This document shows, one piece after another, positions 1 to 5,599 of a stretch of DNA of 5,599 nt. The stretch is from positions 1-5,599 of the forward strand of contig JAEZKI010000536.1 of NCBI GenBank assembly GCA_023415525.1, read 5' to 3'. The notes under the pieces were generated by a model. It saw only the letters and a program-made list of their open reading frames with translations. It ran no database searches and was not told where the DNA came from. Position numbers and translations under genes: made by a program. Numbering within the stretch: position 1 is the first letter of the stretch; each line of letters opens with the position of its first letter. Source of the stretch: Bacillota bacterium (GTDB taxonomy: Bacteria > Bacillota > Clostridia > Lachnospirales > Cellulosilyticaceae).

Positions 1-2
1 GA

Positions 3-785
3 CTAAAGGTGCGGGTATTACAACTTAAAGAAGGAAAAGACCCAGATGAATACTTAAAAACCCATGGCAAAGAAAGTTTAGAACGGCTTTTAGAAGGTGC
101 TACAACAGATGTTTGGTTTGAGATGTCACGCCTTGAGCTTAACTATGACTTAAACTTGACAGAGCAAAAGGTAAAGTTTTTACAAGAGGTAGCACAACGC
201 TTAAGTGAACTGGAAAGTAGCATTGAGCAGACCCTTTATGCTGAGGAAATAAGTCAGCATTATGGGATTGACCCTCAGGTTATAAAGGCAGAGATTGCCC
301 AAAGTGTGAAGCGCAGGAAGGCACTTCCACAAAACCGGACGCTAGTGACACCTGTCCTAGTTAAAAAGCCGGCTCTTTCGACAGAGGTAAGTTTTCTAGC
401 AACCCTTTATCATTATCCCCATATTGGTAAGCAAGTCCAACAGTATATTACATGGGAGATGTTTGAAACACCTCTTTTGCAGGACCTTGCTCGGGCTATT
501 GAAGATAATCTTAAAGCACAAGTACCATTAGATATGGATTATTTTGCGGCAACCTATCCTGAAGCTCAGGACCAAACCATTATTTCACATGTTTTGATGA
601 ACTATGATGCCCGCTATGAGGACAAAAATGTTTTGGAAAAGATGGTGTTAGAAAATATAAAACGCATTAAAAAAAGTTATATTGAGAAAAAAAGCAGAAC
701 AGTAAAAGATATAAAAGAAATACAAAATCTACTATCTCAAAAAAACGACCTTGACAAATTGTATATTGATTTTAGAAATGGTTAG
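3..785 (+). CDS. dnaG: DNA primase DnaG, C-terminal part (5' end outside window)
   Basis: DnaG synthesises the short RNA primers used by the replicative polymerase and docks on the DnaB-type helicase at the fork. The frame is open from the left edge, so the GTG at 9 is an internal Val codon and not a start. About 260 residues are visible, while the family is usually near 600. The zinc-binding domain and most of the catalytic TOPRIM core therefore lie upstream. The visible part opens with the end of TOPRIM (GKDPDEYL, visible residues 11-18). A helical segment at about 45-95 with the pattern TLYAEEISQHYGIDP fits the region linking the core to the helicase-binding domain. A second helical bundle fills about 125-255 and matches the DnaB-interacting C-terminus in placement. 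The gene ends in TAG 30 bases before rpoD, the classic primase-sigma pair. Identification is firm from the KDPDE signature plus gene order; the C-terminal half is weakly conserved across the family. Confidence 0.93.
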   Translation, partial: LKVRVLQLKEGKDPDEYLKTHGKESLERLLEGATTDVWFEMSRLELNYDLNLTEQKVKFLQEVAQRLSELESSIEQTLYAEEISQHYGIDPQVIKAEIAQSVKRRKALPQNRTLVTPVLVKKPALSTEVSFLATLYHYPHIGKQVQQYITWEMFETPLLQDLARAIEDNLKAQVPLDMDYFAATYPEAQDQTIISHVLMNYDARYEDKNVLEKMVLENIKRIKKSYIEKKSRTVKDIKEIQNLLSQKNDLDKLYIDFRNG

Positions 786-788
786 AAT
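751..788 (+). promoter_or_regulatory. possible internal promoter for rpoD inside the dnaG 3' end
   Basis: A perfect TTGACA lies at 751-756 within dnaG. The best partner at normal spacing is TAGAAA (773-778, 16-base spacer). Alternatively TTGTAT (759-764) pairs with TAGAAT (783-788) at an 18-base spacer. Neither pair is complete. Promoters inside or just after dnaG that let rpoD be transcribed separately are known in both E. coli and B. subtilis, so the position is plausible. The call is an inference from motif matches in AT-rich coding DNA. Confidence 0.3.
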
Positions 789-795
789 AGTAGAC

Positions 796-818
796 AGGAG
801 AAAGGATGGATAATCGTG
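796..818 (+). promoter_or_regulatory. rpoD ribosome binding site and start region
   Basis: AGGAG (796-800) is followed by AAAGG (801-805). From AAAGG to the GTG start at 816 there are 10 bases, usable but long; from AGGAG there are 15. The same AGGAG sits 5 bases before an out-of-frame ATG at 806, a more usual distance. GTG 816 is chosen for rpoD because the frame has no ATG, GTG or TTG between the dnaG stop codon and 816, and because the resulting N-terminus looks like those of clostridial SigA proteins. Confidence 0.6.
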
Positions 819-1901
819 AAAGATGTGGCAGAACAGAAGCTAGCTTTTAAAGCCAAGCTTGACCAATTAATGGCTATTGCAAAAGAAAAAAAGGGGGTGC
901 TAGAGCAAGATGACATCAATGATGTTTTTGCAGATATGGATCTAGACCCTACTAAGATTGAACAAATTTATGAGTATTTAGAATCTCAAAATATTGATAT
1001 TATAGGGAATATTTCAGAAACAGAGATTGAAGTAGAAGAAGATATTGATATTAGTAATTTACCAGATGGTATTAGTATTGATGACCCTGTACGTATGTAT
1101 TTAAAAGAAATTGGTAAGGTGCCTCTTTTATCTGCTGATGAAGAAATCCGTTTAGCAGAACGTATGCAAGAAGGCGACCAAGAAGCCAAGAAAAAATTAG
1201 CAGAAGCCAACTTAAGATTGGTCGTTAGTATTGCTAAGCGTTATGTGGGACGAGGGATGTTATTCCTTGACCTTATTCAAGAAGGAAACTTAGGGCTTAT
1301 TAAAGCGGTAGAAAAGTTTGACTATACCAAAGGTTTTAAGTTTAGTACCTATGCCACTTGGTGGATTAGACAAGCCATTACCCGTGCCATAGCAGACCAA
1401 GCCCGTACCATCCGAATTCCTGTGCATATGGTAGAAACCATTAATAAATTAATGCGCGTTTCTCGTCAATTACTTCAAGAGTTAGGGCGTGACCCCCAAC
1501 CAGAAGAAATTGCAAAAGAAATGGAGATGAGTGTGGCTAAGGTACGAGAGATTATGAAAATTTCTCAAGAGCCTGTTTCATTAGAAACACCTATTGGAGA
1601 AGAAGAGGATAGCCATTTAGGTGACTTTATTCCAGATGAAGACATTCCTGTACCAGCAGAGGCAGCAGCTTTTACCCTGCTTAAAGAACAGCTTATTGAA
1701 GTATTAGATACCTTAACAGAAAGAGAACAAAAAGTTCTTCGTTTACGTTTTGGACTAGATGATGGAAGAGCCAGAACTTTAGAAGAAGTGGGCAAGGAAT
1801 TTAATGTAACACGTGAGCGTATTCGTCAAATTGAAGCAAAAGCGCTTCGCAAACTACGTCATCCAAGTCGTAGTAAAAAGTTAAAAGATTATCTAGAGTA
1901 G
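816..1901 (+). CDS. rpoD: RNA polymerase primary sigma factor (SigA/RpoD)
   Basis: This is the housekeeping sigma-70 factor that brings RNA polymerase to TTGACA/TATAAT promoters. It has 361 residues, close to B. subtilis SigA (371). Region 1.1 covers about 5-65, then an acidic linker rich in Glu/Asp/Ile (66-90). Region 1.2 starts at [12 protein letters not shown] (89-100). Region 2 spans about 128-200, including the core-binding part and the -10 recognition helix ([14 protein letters not shown], 179-192). Region 3 follows, with the sigma-finger stretch at about 257-274 (ETPIGEEE, then HLGDFIPD). Region 4 ends with the -35-binding helix-turn-helix (319-348, [18 protein letters not shown] at its C-terminal half). 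No expected region is missing. The large non-conserved insert of E. coli RpoD between regions 1.2 and 2 is absent, as usual in Firmicutes. It starts with GTG. Its TAG stop codon lies within the following terminator stem. Confidence 0.98.
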   Translation: MKDVAEQKLAFKAKLDQLMAIAKEKKGVLEQDDINDVFADMDLDPTKIEQIYEYLESQNIDIIGNISETEIEVEEDIDISNLPDGISIDDPVRMYLKEIGKVPLLSADEEIRLAERMQEGDQEAKKKLAEANLRLVVSIAKRYVGRGMLFLDLIQEGNLGLIKAVEKFDYTKGFKFSTYATWWIRQAITRAIADQARTIRIPVHMVETINKLMRVSRQLLQELGRDPQPEEIAKEMEMSVAKVREIMKISQEPVSLETPIGEEEDSHLGDFIPDEDIPVPAEAAAFTLLKEQLIEVLDTLTEREQKVLRLRFGLDDGRARTLEEVGKEFNVTRERIRQIEAKALRKLRHPSRSKKLKDYLE

Positions 1902-1927
1902 AAGTTGACCTGTCAACTTCTCTTTTT
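1900..1927 (+). terminator. intrinsic terminator after rpoD
   Basis: The arms GAAGTTGAC (1901-1909) and GTCAACTTC (1912-1920) are perfect inverted repeats. Because a two-base loop is too tight, the likely fold is an 8-base-pair stem with a CCTG loop, extended outward by A1900-T1921. A T-rich run, TCTTTTT (1921-1927), follows immediately. The reverse strand has no T-run directly after the stem, so it probably acts in one direction only. The 5' arm begins inside the rpoD stop codon (1899-1901). The stem is moderately AT-rich, so partial read-through into trmK is likely. Confidence 0.85.
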
Positions 1928-1945
1928 AAATAGAGAGGACTGCAT

Positions 1946-2641
1946 ATGGGAGTACAATTATCTAAAAGATTACAGACATTAGCCGATTGTGTACCGATAG
2001 GGAGTCGGGTAGCTGACATTGGAACGGATCATGGGTATATTCCTATTTATTTGGTTCAACAAGGCATTGCACAAAGCTGCATTGCTAGTGATATAAATAA
2101 GGGACCTGTTGCCAATGCTAAACGGCAAATTGCACGTTATGGATTAAAAGATATTGAGGTACGTTTAGGTCCCGGTCTTTCCCCGCTTCAACAAGGCGAA
2201 GCAGATGTGCTAATGATTTCTGGCATGGGAGGCTATCTTATTCGAGACATTTTACAAGAGGCCCTTCCTTTAGTTCAAAAGAGTAAGCGTCTTATTTTGC
2301 AACCGCAACAAGACGTACCAGTTGTCCGTCGCTTTCTACACAGCATTGCATTTTGTATAGTCGATGAGTGTTTTGTAGAAGAAGAAGGCAAATATTATAC
2401 CATTCTTGTGGCTGAGCCAGGAAGTGAGGCCTATACTAGGGCATGGGAATATGTTTATGGTAAGTGTCTCGTTGAAAAAAAGGACCCTACCTTTAAAGAA
2501 TGGCTTCTTTTAAAACAAAAGCGATTAGAAGCTATTGAGGCCCATTTAGTTGGTGTTGAAACCCCTACTGGGTTAGCTCGTAAGAAGGCGCTAGAAAAAG
2601 AAAAAATAATGCATAAAGAGGTAATGGCATGTATATTTTAA
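1946..2641 (+). CDS. trmK: tRNA (adenine(22)-N(1))-methyltransferase TrmK
   Basis: TrmK transfers a methyl group from S-adenosylmethionine to N1 of adenine 22 in the D-loop region of certain tRNAs, notably tRNA-Ser and tRNA-Tyr. The protein has 231 residues, near the B. subtilis YqfN/TrmK length. It has a class I Rossmann methyltransferase fold at about 1-155. The SAM-binding motif I is DIGTDHGYIP (24-33), an acidic D49 ends strand 2, and the family hallmarks ISGMGGYLI (91-99), LQPQ (118-121) and EEEGKYY (135-141) are all present. A charged helical tail (about 165-231) matches the C-terminal coiled-coil domain. The start is ATG 1946, preceded by AGAGAGGA (1932-1939) at good spacing. The gene sits 18 bases after the rpoD terminator and overlaps the next gene. 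No convincing promoter of its own is visible, so expression may rely on read-through or on a promoter inside rpoD. Confidence 0.93.
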   Translation: MGVQLSKRLQTLADCVPIGSRVADIGTDHGYIPIYLVQQGIAQSCIASDINKGPVANAKRQIARYGLKDIEVRLGPGLSPLQQGEADVLMISGMGGYLIRDILQEALPLVQKSKRLILQPQQDVPVVRRFLHSIAFCIVDECFVEEEGKYYTILVAEPGSEAYTRAWEYVYGKCLVEKKDPTFKEWLLLKQKRLEAIEAHLVGVETPTGLARKKALEKEKIMHKEVMACIF

Positions 2642-3732
2642 AAGATTTAATAGCTTATTTAGAGCAGTTGGCCCCTTTGAACTTGGCTGAGGATTGGGAC
2701 AATGTGGGACTTATGGTAGGAAGTCGCCAGCAACCTATTCAAAAGGTATTATGTGCCTTAGATGTTAATCCAGAAGTAGTAGAGGAAGCTATTGAATGTG
2801 GGGCCCAGTGTATTATTACCCATCATCCTTTTCTGTTTTCAGGACTTAAGCGGATTGACTTAGATACAGAAAAAGGAAAGTTAATTGAGCGTTTACTGAG
2901 TCATTCCATCAGTGTCTATAGCTTACATACTAATTTTGACAGTGCTCCAGGAGGACTTAATGATTTTTTATGTAAGCAACTTGAATTAAAGAATTGTCAG
3001 GTTTTAGAGGGAAATCATAAGGAGGCTTTTTATAAAGGCGTTGTCTATGTGCCTACCTCTCACTATGAAAAAGTGAGAGAAGTCATTATTACCCATAATT
3101 CGTGCCAGTTAGGTACTTATAGAGGCTGTACTTTTACAAGTGAAGGTGAAGGAACTTTTATGCCGCTTACAGGGAGCCATCCCTATATAGGAGGAGAAGG
3201 AGAGCTAGAGAAGGTAGCAGAGAAGAAGATTGAATGGCTTTGCAAAGCAAGTGAACTGCAACGCCTATTACAACTTATTCGCCAAGTTCATCCTTATGAA
3301 GAGGTGGCCTTTGACGTTTATGAGATGAAGCATCTTCACGAAGTTTATGGCTTAGGACGTTATGGAGAACTAGAAGCTTCTTTACCCTTTAATGCTTTTA
3401 TAGAAAAAGTTAAAAAGGCTTTTCATATAGAAAAATTACGTAGCACGGTTTTACCCAATGAGCAGCCTATTTATCGCGTAGCTCTTTGTTCAGGGAGTGG
3501 GGCTTCCTTGATGCAAAAAGCTGCTAAAGTAGCGGATGTTTATATAACGGGCGATATGAAATTTCATGAAGCCCAAGAAGCCCAACGTTTAGGCCTTCCT
3601 GTTTTGGATGTGGGTCATTATGCTTCTGAAAATGGAGCCATGGCTTATTTAGGGCAAAAATTATCCGAAGCCTTTTCCGATTTGCAAGTAGATGTCTCTA
3701 AAGTGAATGCTGAGACATTGCATATACTCTAA
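2629..3732 (+). CDS. Nif3-like dinuclear metal centre protein (YqfO family)
   Basis: This is a Nif3/YqfO/YbgI family protein, sometimes labelled a GTP cyclohydrolase I type 2 homologue, although its cellular role is unsettled. Structures of relatives show toroidal hexamers with two metal ions per subunit. All expected metal ligands are present: H65-H66 in THHPFLF, D104 in HTNFD, and H330 and E334 in GHYASE. The N-terminal half also carries the EDWDNVGLMVG signature (21-31). Between the two metal-binding halves (about 136-235) lies the PII/CutA-like insert found in the YqfO subgroup, with its HPYEEVAFDVY mark (221-231). The length of 367 agrees with B. cereus YqfO (about 373). The ATG overlaps the last 13 bases of trmK, with AAAGAGG (2615-2621) upstream inside trmK, so the two genes are probably translationally coupled. 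The trmK-Nif3 pairing is conserved in Firmicutes, suggesting a shared but unproven function. Confidence 0.93.
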   Translation: MYILKDLIAYLEQLAPLNLAEDWDNVGLMVGSRQQPIQKVLCALDVNPEVVEEAIECGAQCIITHHPFLFSGLKRIDLDTEKGKLIERLLSHSISVYSLHTNFDSAPGGLNDFLCKQLELKNCQVLEGNHKEAFYKGVVYVPTSHYEKVREVIITHNSCQLGTYRGCTFTSEGEGTFMPLTGSHPYIGGEGELEKVAEKKIEWLCKASELQRLLQLIRQVHPYEEVAFDVYEMKHLHEVYGLGRYGELEASLPFNAFIEKVKKAFHIEKLRSTVLPNEQPIYRVALCSGSGASLMQKAAKVADVYITGDMKFHEAQEAQRLGLPVLDVGHYASENGAMAYLGQKLSEAFSDLQVDVSKVNAETLHIL

Positions 3733-3740
3733 TAAGAGAT

Positions 3741-3755
3741 GGGGGAAATATGATG
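3741..3755 (+). promoter_or_regulatory. ribosome binding site and tandem ATG start of the kinase gene
   Basis: A G-rich GGGGGA (3741-3746) precedes two adjacent ATG codons at 3750 and 3753. The distance from the G run is 4 bases to the first and 7 to the second, so the second Met fits better. That would shorten the protein by one residue. The motif departs from AGGAGG but can still pair partly with the 16S tail. Confidence 0.55.
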
Positions 3756-5414
3756 ATACAAACGATTAAAGTAACCTTAAAAAATGGTAAGCAATTAAGT
3801 TATGAAAAGCCAGTCACATTAAATGAGGTGGCAGAAGCTGTCAAAGATGATTATGCCTACCCCATTATGTTAGCTAAAACGCCCACAGGCTTTAAGGAGC
3901 TTTGCCAGGTAGTCAAAGAAGACCTCCATGATTTGGAATTTATAGACTTAAGTCAAAAGGATGGGATGCGTGTTTATCAACGTAGCGCCACTTTTTTACT
4001 TATTGTTGCGGCTAAACGCTTAAAGCCAGACTGTAATATTTATGTGAATCATCATATTACAGGAGGTTATTTTTGTGAATTTGAGGAACCTTCCGCCTAT
4101 AAAGACACTTTTCTAGCTGAAGTTGAGGCAGAAATGAAAAAGATGGTAGAAGAAGCACATCCTATTACCAAATCCACTCTTCCCGTTGATGAAGCTTTAA
4201 AGCTTTTTGAAAGAGAAGGGATGTTAGATAAGAAGGAACTCTTTAAATATAGAAGAAGTTCTACTATTAATGTCTATGATTTAGATGGCTTTAAAAATTA
4301 TTTTTATGGCTATATGCTAACTAATACAAGATGGATCACTCTCTTTAAATTAATCCCTTATGCCCATGGATTTATTTTACAATTTCCAAAAGAAGCTAAT
4401 CCCTCTGTTTTAGCAGATTTTATACCTCAACCTAAGCTTTCAGAAGTATTTAGAGAATCTGAAAGATGGGCCAAGATTATGGATGTAGATGTTGTAGCTT
4501 CTCTTAATCAGGTGATTTCTCAAGGGAAGTCAGCAGATTTAATTCGTATTTCAGAAGCCTTACATGAAAAGAAGATTGCCCAGATTGCAGATAAAATAGC
4601 AGAGAAAGAAGCCATAAAGCTGGTCCTTATTGCAGGGCCTTCTTCCTCAGGCAAAACCACCTTTGCCCAACGCCTTTGTATCCAATTACGTGTGAATGGG
4701 ATGAAGCCTCATGCCATTTCAATTGATAATTACTTTGTCAATCGGGAATTTACCCCTCGTGATGAGACAGGTGCTTATGATTTTGAGGCATTAGAGGCTA
4801 TTGATATTACTTTGTTTAATGACCATATGAATCGACTTATTCAAGGTGAAGAAGTTGAAATCCCTACCTTTAACTTTGTAACAGGACAAAGAGAATACAA
4901 GGGGCATCGCATTCAGTTAGAAGCCGATGATATATTAGTAATAGAGGGCATTCATGGACTCAATGAAAAGCTTAGCTATGCGGTACCTAGAGAAAATAAA
5001 TACAAGGTCTATGTAAGTTGCTTGACACAGCTTAATATTGATCATCATAACCGTATTCCTACCACGGATACGCGGTTAATACGTCGTATGATTCGAGATA
5101 ATGAATACCGTGGGGCATCACCTGAGCGTACCATGGAGCTATGGAGTTCAGTAAGACGGGGCGAAAACAAAAATATTTTCCCTTTTCAAGAGGAAGCAGA
5201 TGTCATATTTAATACCGTGCTTATTTATGAATTAGCTGTTTTAAAGCAAAAAGCAGAGGCCCTTTTATTCCGTGTGAGCCGTGAGTCACCTTATTACCCT
5301 GAAGCCAAACGGATGTTAAAGTTTTTTGAGTATTTCTTGGCTATGGATACCACGCCTATTCCTACTACATCTATTATTCGGGAGTTTATAGGAGGCAGTT
5401 CCTTGCATTGTTAA
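3750..5414 (+). CDS. nucleoside kinase (uridine kinase family) with N-terminal TGS domain
   Basis: This 554-residue protein joins three parts. Residues 1-68 form a TGS-like beta domain, as in threonyl-tRNA synthetase, RelA/SpoT and Obg. Residues 70-215 resemble the second additional domain of threonyl-tRNA synthetase (around IYVNHHITGGYFCEFE, 97-112, and YRRSSTINVYDL, 167-178). Residues 285-500 are a P-loop kinase of the uridine kinase/phosphoribulokinase type. The kinase has Walker A GPSSSGKTT (296-304), SIDNYF (324-329, whose Asp matches the catalytic or substrate-binding position), VIEGIHGLN (397-405) and an Arg-rich lid RLIRRMIRD (442-450). By homology it phosphorylates a nucleoside, probably uridine or cytidine, at the 5' position, but the substrate cannot be read from sequence. 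The ThrRS catalytic core is absent, so it is not a synthetase. It follows the Nif3 gene by 17 bases with no terminator or obvious promoter between, so it is probably in the trmK operon. It ends directly against the rnpB promoter. Confidence 0.92.
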   Translation: MMIQTIKVTLKNGKQLSYEKPVTLNEVAEAVKDDYAYPIMLAKTPTGFKELCQVVKEDLHDLEFIDLSQKDGMRVYQRSATFLLIVAAKRLKPDCNIYVNHHITGGYFCEFEEPSAYKDTFLAEVEAEMKKMVEEAHPITKSTLPVDEALKLFEREGMLDKKELFKYRRSSTINVYDLDGFKNYFYGYMLTNTRWITLFKLIPYAHGFILQFPKEANPSVLADFIPQPKLSEVFRESERWAKIMDVDVVASLNQVISQGKSADLIRISEALHEKKIAQIADKIAEKEAIKLVLIAGPSSSGKTTFAQRLCIQLRVNGMKPHAISIDNYFVNREFTPRDETGAYDFEALEAIDITLFNDHMNRLIQGEEVEIPTFNFVTGQREYKGHRIQLEADDILVIEGIHGLNEKLSYAVPRENKYKVYVSCLTQLNIDHHNRIPTTDTRLIRRMIRDNEYRGASPERTMELWSSVRRGENKNIFPFQEEADVIFNTVLIYELAVLKQKAEALLFRVSRESPYYPEAKRMLKFFEYFLAMDTTPIPTTSIIREFIGGSSLHC

Positions 5415-5444
5415 TTGACAAATCGGCTATACTTATGCTATGGT
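5415..5444 (+). promoter_or_regulatory. rnpB promoter, SigA type with extended -10
   Basis: A perfect -35 TTGACA (5415-5420) is separated by 18 bases from TATGGT (5439-5444), which is preceded by TG (5436-5437) in TGC, making an extended -10. Transcription would begin about 5450-5452, at the expected 5' end of the RNase P RNA. The -35 starts on the base after the kinase TAA stop codon. A stand-alone strong promoter is expected for a stable RNA. The competing hexamers TATACT (5428-5433) and TATGCT (5434-5439) are too close to the -35. Confidence 0.75.
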
Positions 5445-5450
5445 AGAGAA

Positions 5451-5599
5451 GTTGTTAAGTAAGTCAGACAGTCGCACGTACCAGCTCGAAAGAGGGTACT
5501 TGAGGAACGTCCGGGCTCCATAGAGCAAGGTGCTGGATAACACCCAGTGGAGGCAACTTTAAGGATAGTGCAACAGAAATAAACCGCCTACTTCAGTAG
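5451..5599 (+). ncRNA. rnpB: RNase P RNA, bacterial type A, 5' part (3' end outside window)
   Basis: This is the catalytic RNA of RNase P, which removes 5' leaders from pre-tRNAs together with the RnpA protein. It is recognised by the ordered conserved blocks AGACAGTCGC (5466-5475), the CR-I block GAGGAACGTCCGGGCTC (5502-5518), and AGTGCAACAG (5567-5576) leading into AAACCGCC (5581-5588). Visible helices are P3 (GTACC 5478-5482 with GGTAC 5495-5499, capped by CTC-GAAA-GAG), P8 (CTGG 5533-5536 with CCAG 5544-5547) and P9 (TGGAG 5548-5552 with CTTTA 5557-5561 around a GCAA loop). The final bases form a small CTAC-TTCA-GTAG hairpin at the P12 position. The layout is the ancestral A type. Roughly 150 bases are visible of an expected 350-400; the 3' strands of P4 and P1 are missing. 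The 5' end is inferred from the promoter. CR-I differs from the usual GAGGAAAGTCC by one base (C5508). Confidence 0.94.

Noticed and set aside
9..11. GTG at 9 as the start of a short primase-like gene
   Set aside because: The frame is open to the left edge (codons CTA AAG before it), and the translation continues the TOPRIM end of DnaG, so this is an internal Val.
156..186. TTGACA inside dnaG as a promoter
   Set aside because: No acceptable -10 at 16-18 bases; the best candidate matches only three positions and the site is deep inside the coding region.
783..818. dnaG and rpoD share a reading frame, with only the TAG at 783-785 separating them, so stop-codon read-through could give a primase-sigma fusion
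   Set aside because: Chance of a shared frame is one in three and only ten codons need to stay open. No read-through signal is visible, and both proteins have normal ends.
1901..1920. Palindrome after rpoD as a repressor operator
   Set aside because: The T-run directly after the stem and the position at the gene end fit an intrinsic terminator. No promoter is placed to be controlled by it.
1905..1932. TTGACC (1905-1910) with TAAATA (1927-1932) as a trmK promoter built into the terminator
   Set aside because: Transcription would start at about 1939, after the ribosome binding site and only some 7 bases before the ATG. The TTGAC is explained by the terminator stem.
986..2019. Minus-strand open frames of 72-76 codons opposite rpoD and the start of trmK
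   Set aside because: They are Ser/Ile-rich shadows of the coding strand, without ribosome binding sites or recognisable domains.
5022..5051. TTGACA inside the kinase gene as a promoter
   Set aside because: No -10 match at proper spacing, and the bases encode conserved-looking protein sequence about 420 bases before any gene start.

Overview
The window is a stretch of housekeeping chromosome from a low-GC, Gram-positive bacterium, most likely a member of Clostridia. Three things point there. The dnaG-rpoD macromolecular synthesis pair is followed directly by trmK and a Nif3/YqfO gene, as in Firmicutes. The sigma factor closely resembles clostridial SigA. The RNase P RNA is of the ancestral (type A) form, whereas Bacillus and its relatives use type B. 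A family-level placement (something Lachnospirales-like) is a guess from protein flavour only.

All genes are on the + strand and tightly packed. The layout is: the 3' part of dnaG (DNA primase, cut by the left edge), then rpoD/sigA (primary sigma factor, GTG start). An intrinsic terminator follows, whose stem begins inside the rpoD stop codon. Next come trmK (tRNA adenine-22 N1-methyltransferase), a Nif3-family dinuclear-metal protein whose start overlaps the end of trmK by 13 bases, and a TGS-domain nucleoside kinase. Last, after a strong promoter that begins on the base following the kinase stop codon, is the 5' part of rnpB (RNase P RNA), cut by the right edge. No intergenic stretch exceeds about 45 bases.

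Functionally the left part couples replication priming and basal transcription. The right part leans towards tRNA biology: TrmK modifies tRNA, RNase P trims pre-tRNA, and the kinase carries an N-terminal module resembling threonyl-tRNA synthetase. The Nif3 protein, although widely conserved, has no settled function.

I found no mobile element, CRISPR array, phage gene or defence-like cassette, and no good case for a new multi-gene system. The points worth a second look are small-scale: an A-to-C change in the P4 helix of RNase P RNA that predicts a compensating base outside the window; a 14-codon reading frame overlapping the rpoD start that ends at a +1-slip-like TTT-TAA; a terminator overlapping the rpoD stop codon; and a poorly understood kinase joined to synthetase-like domains.
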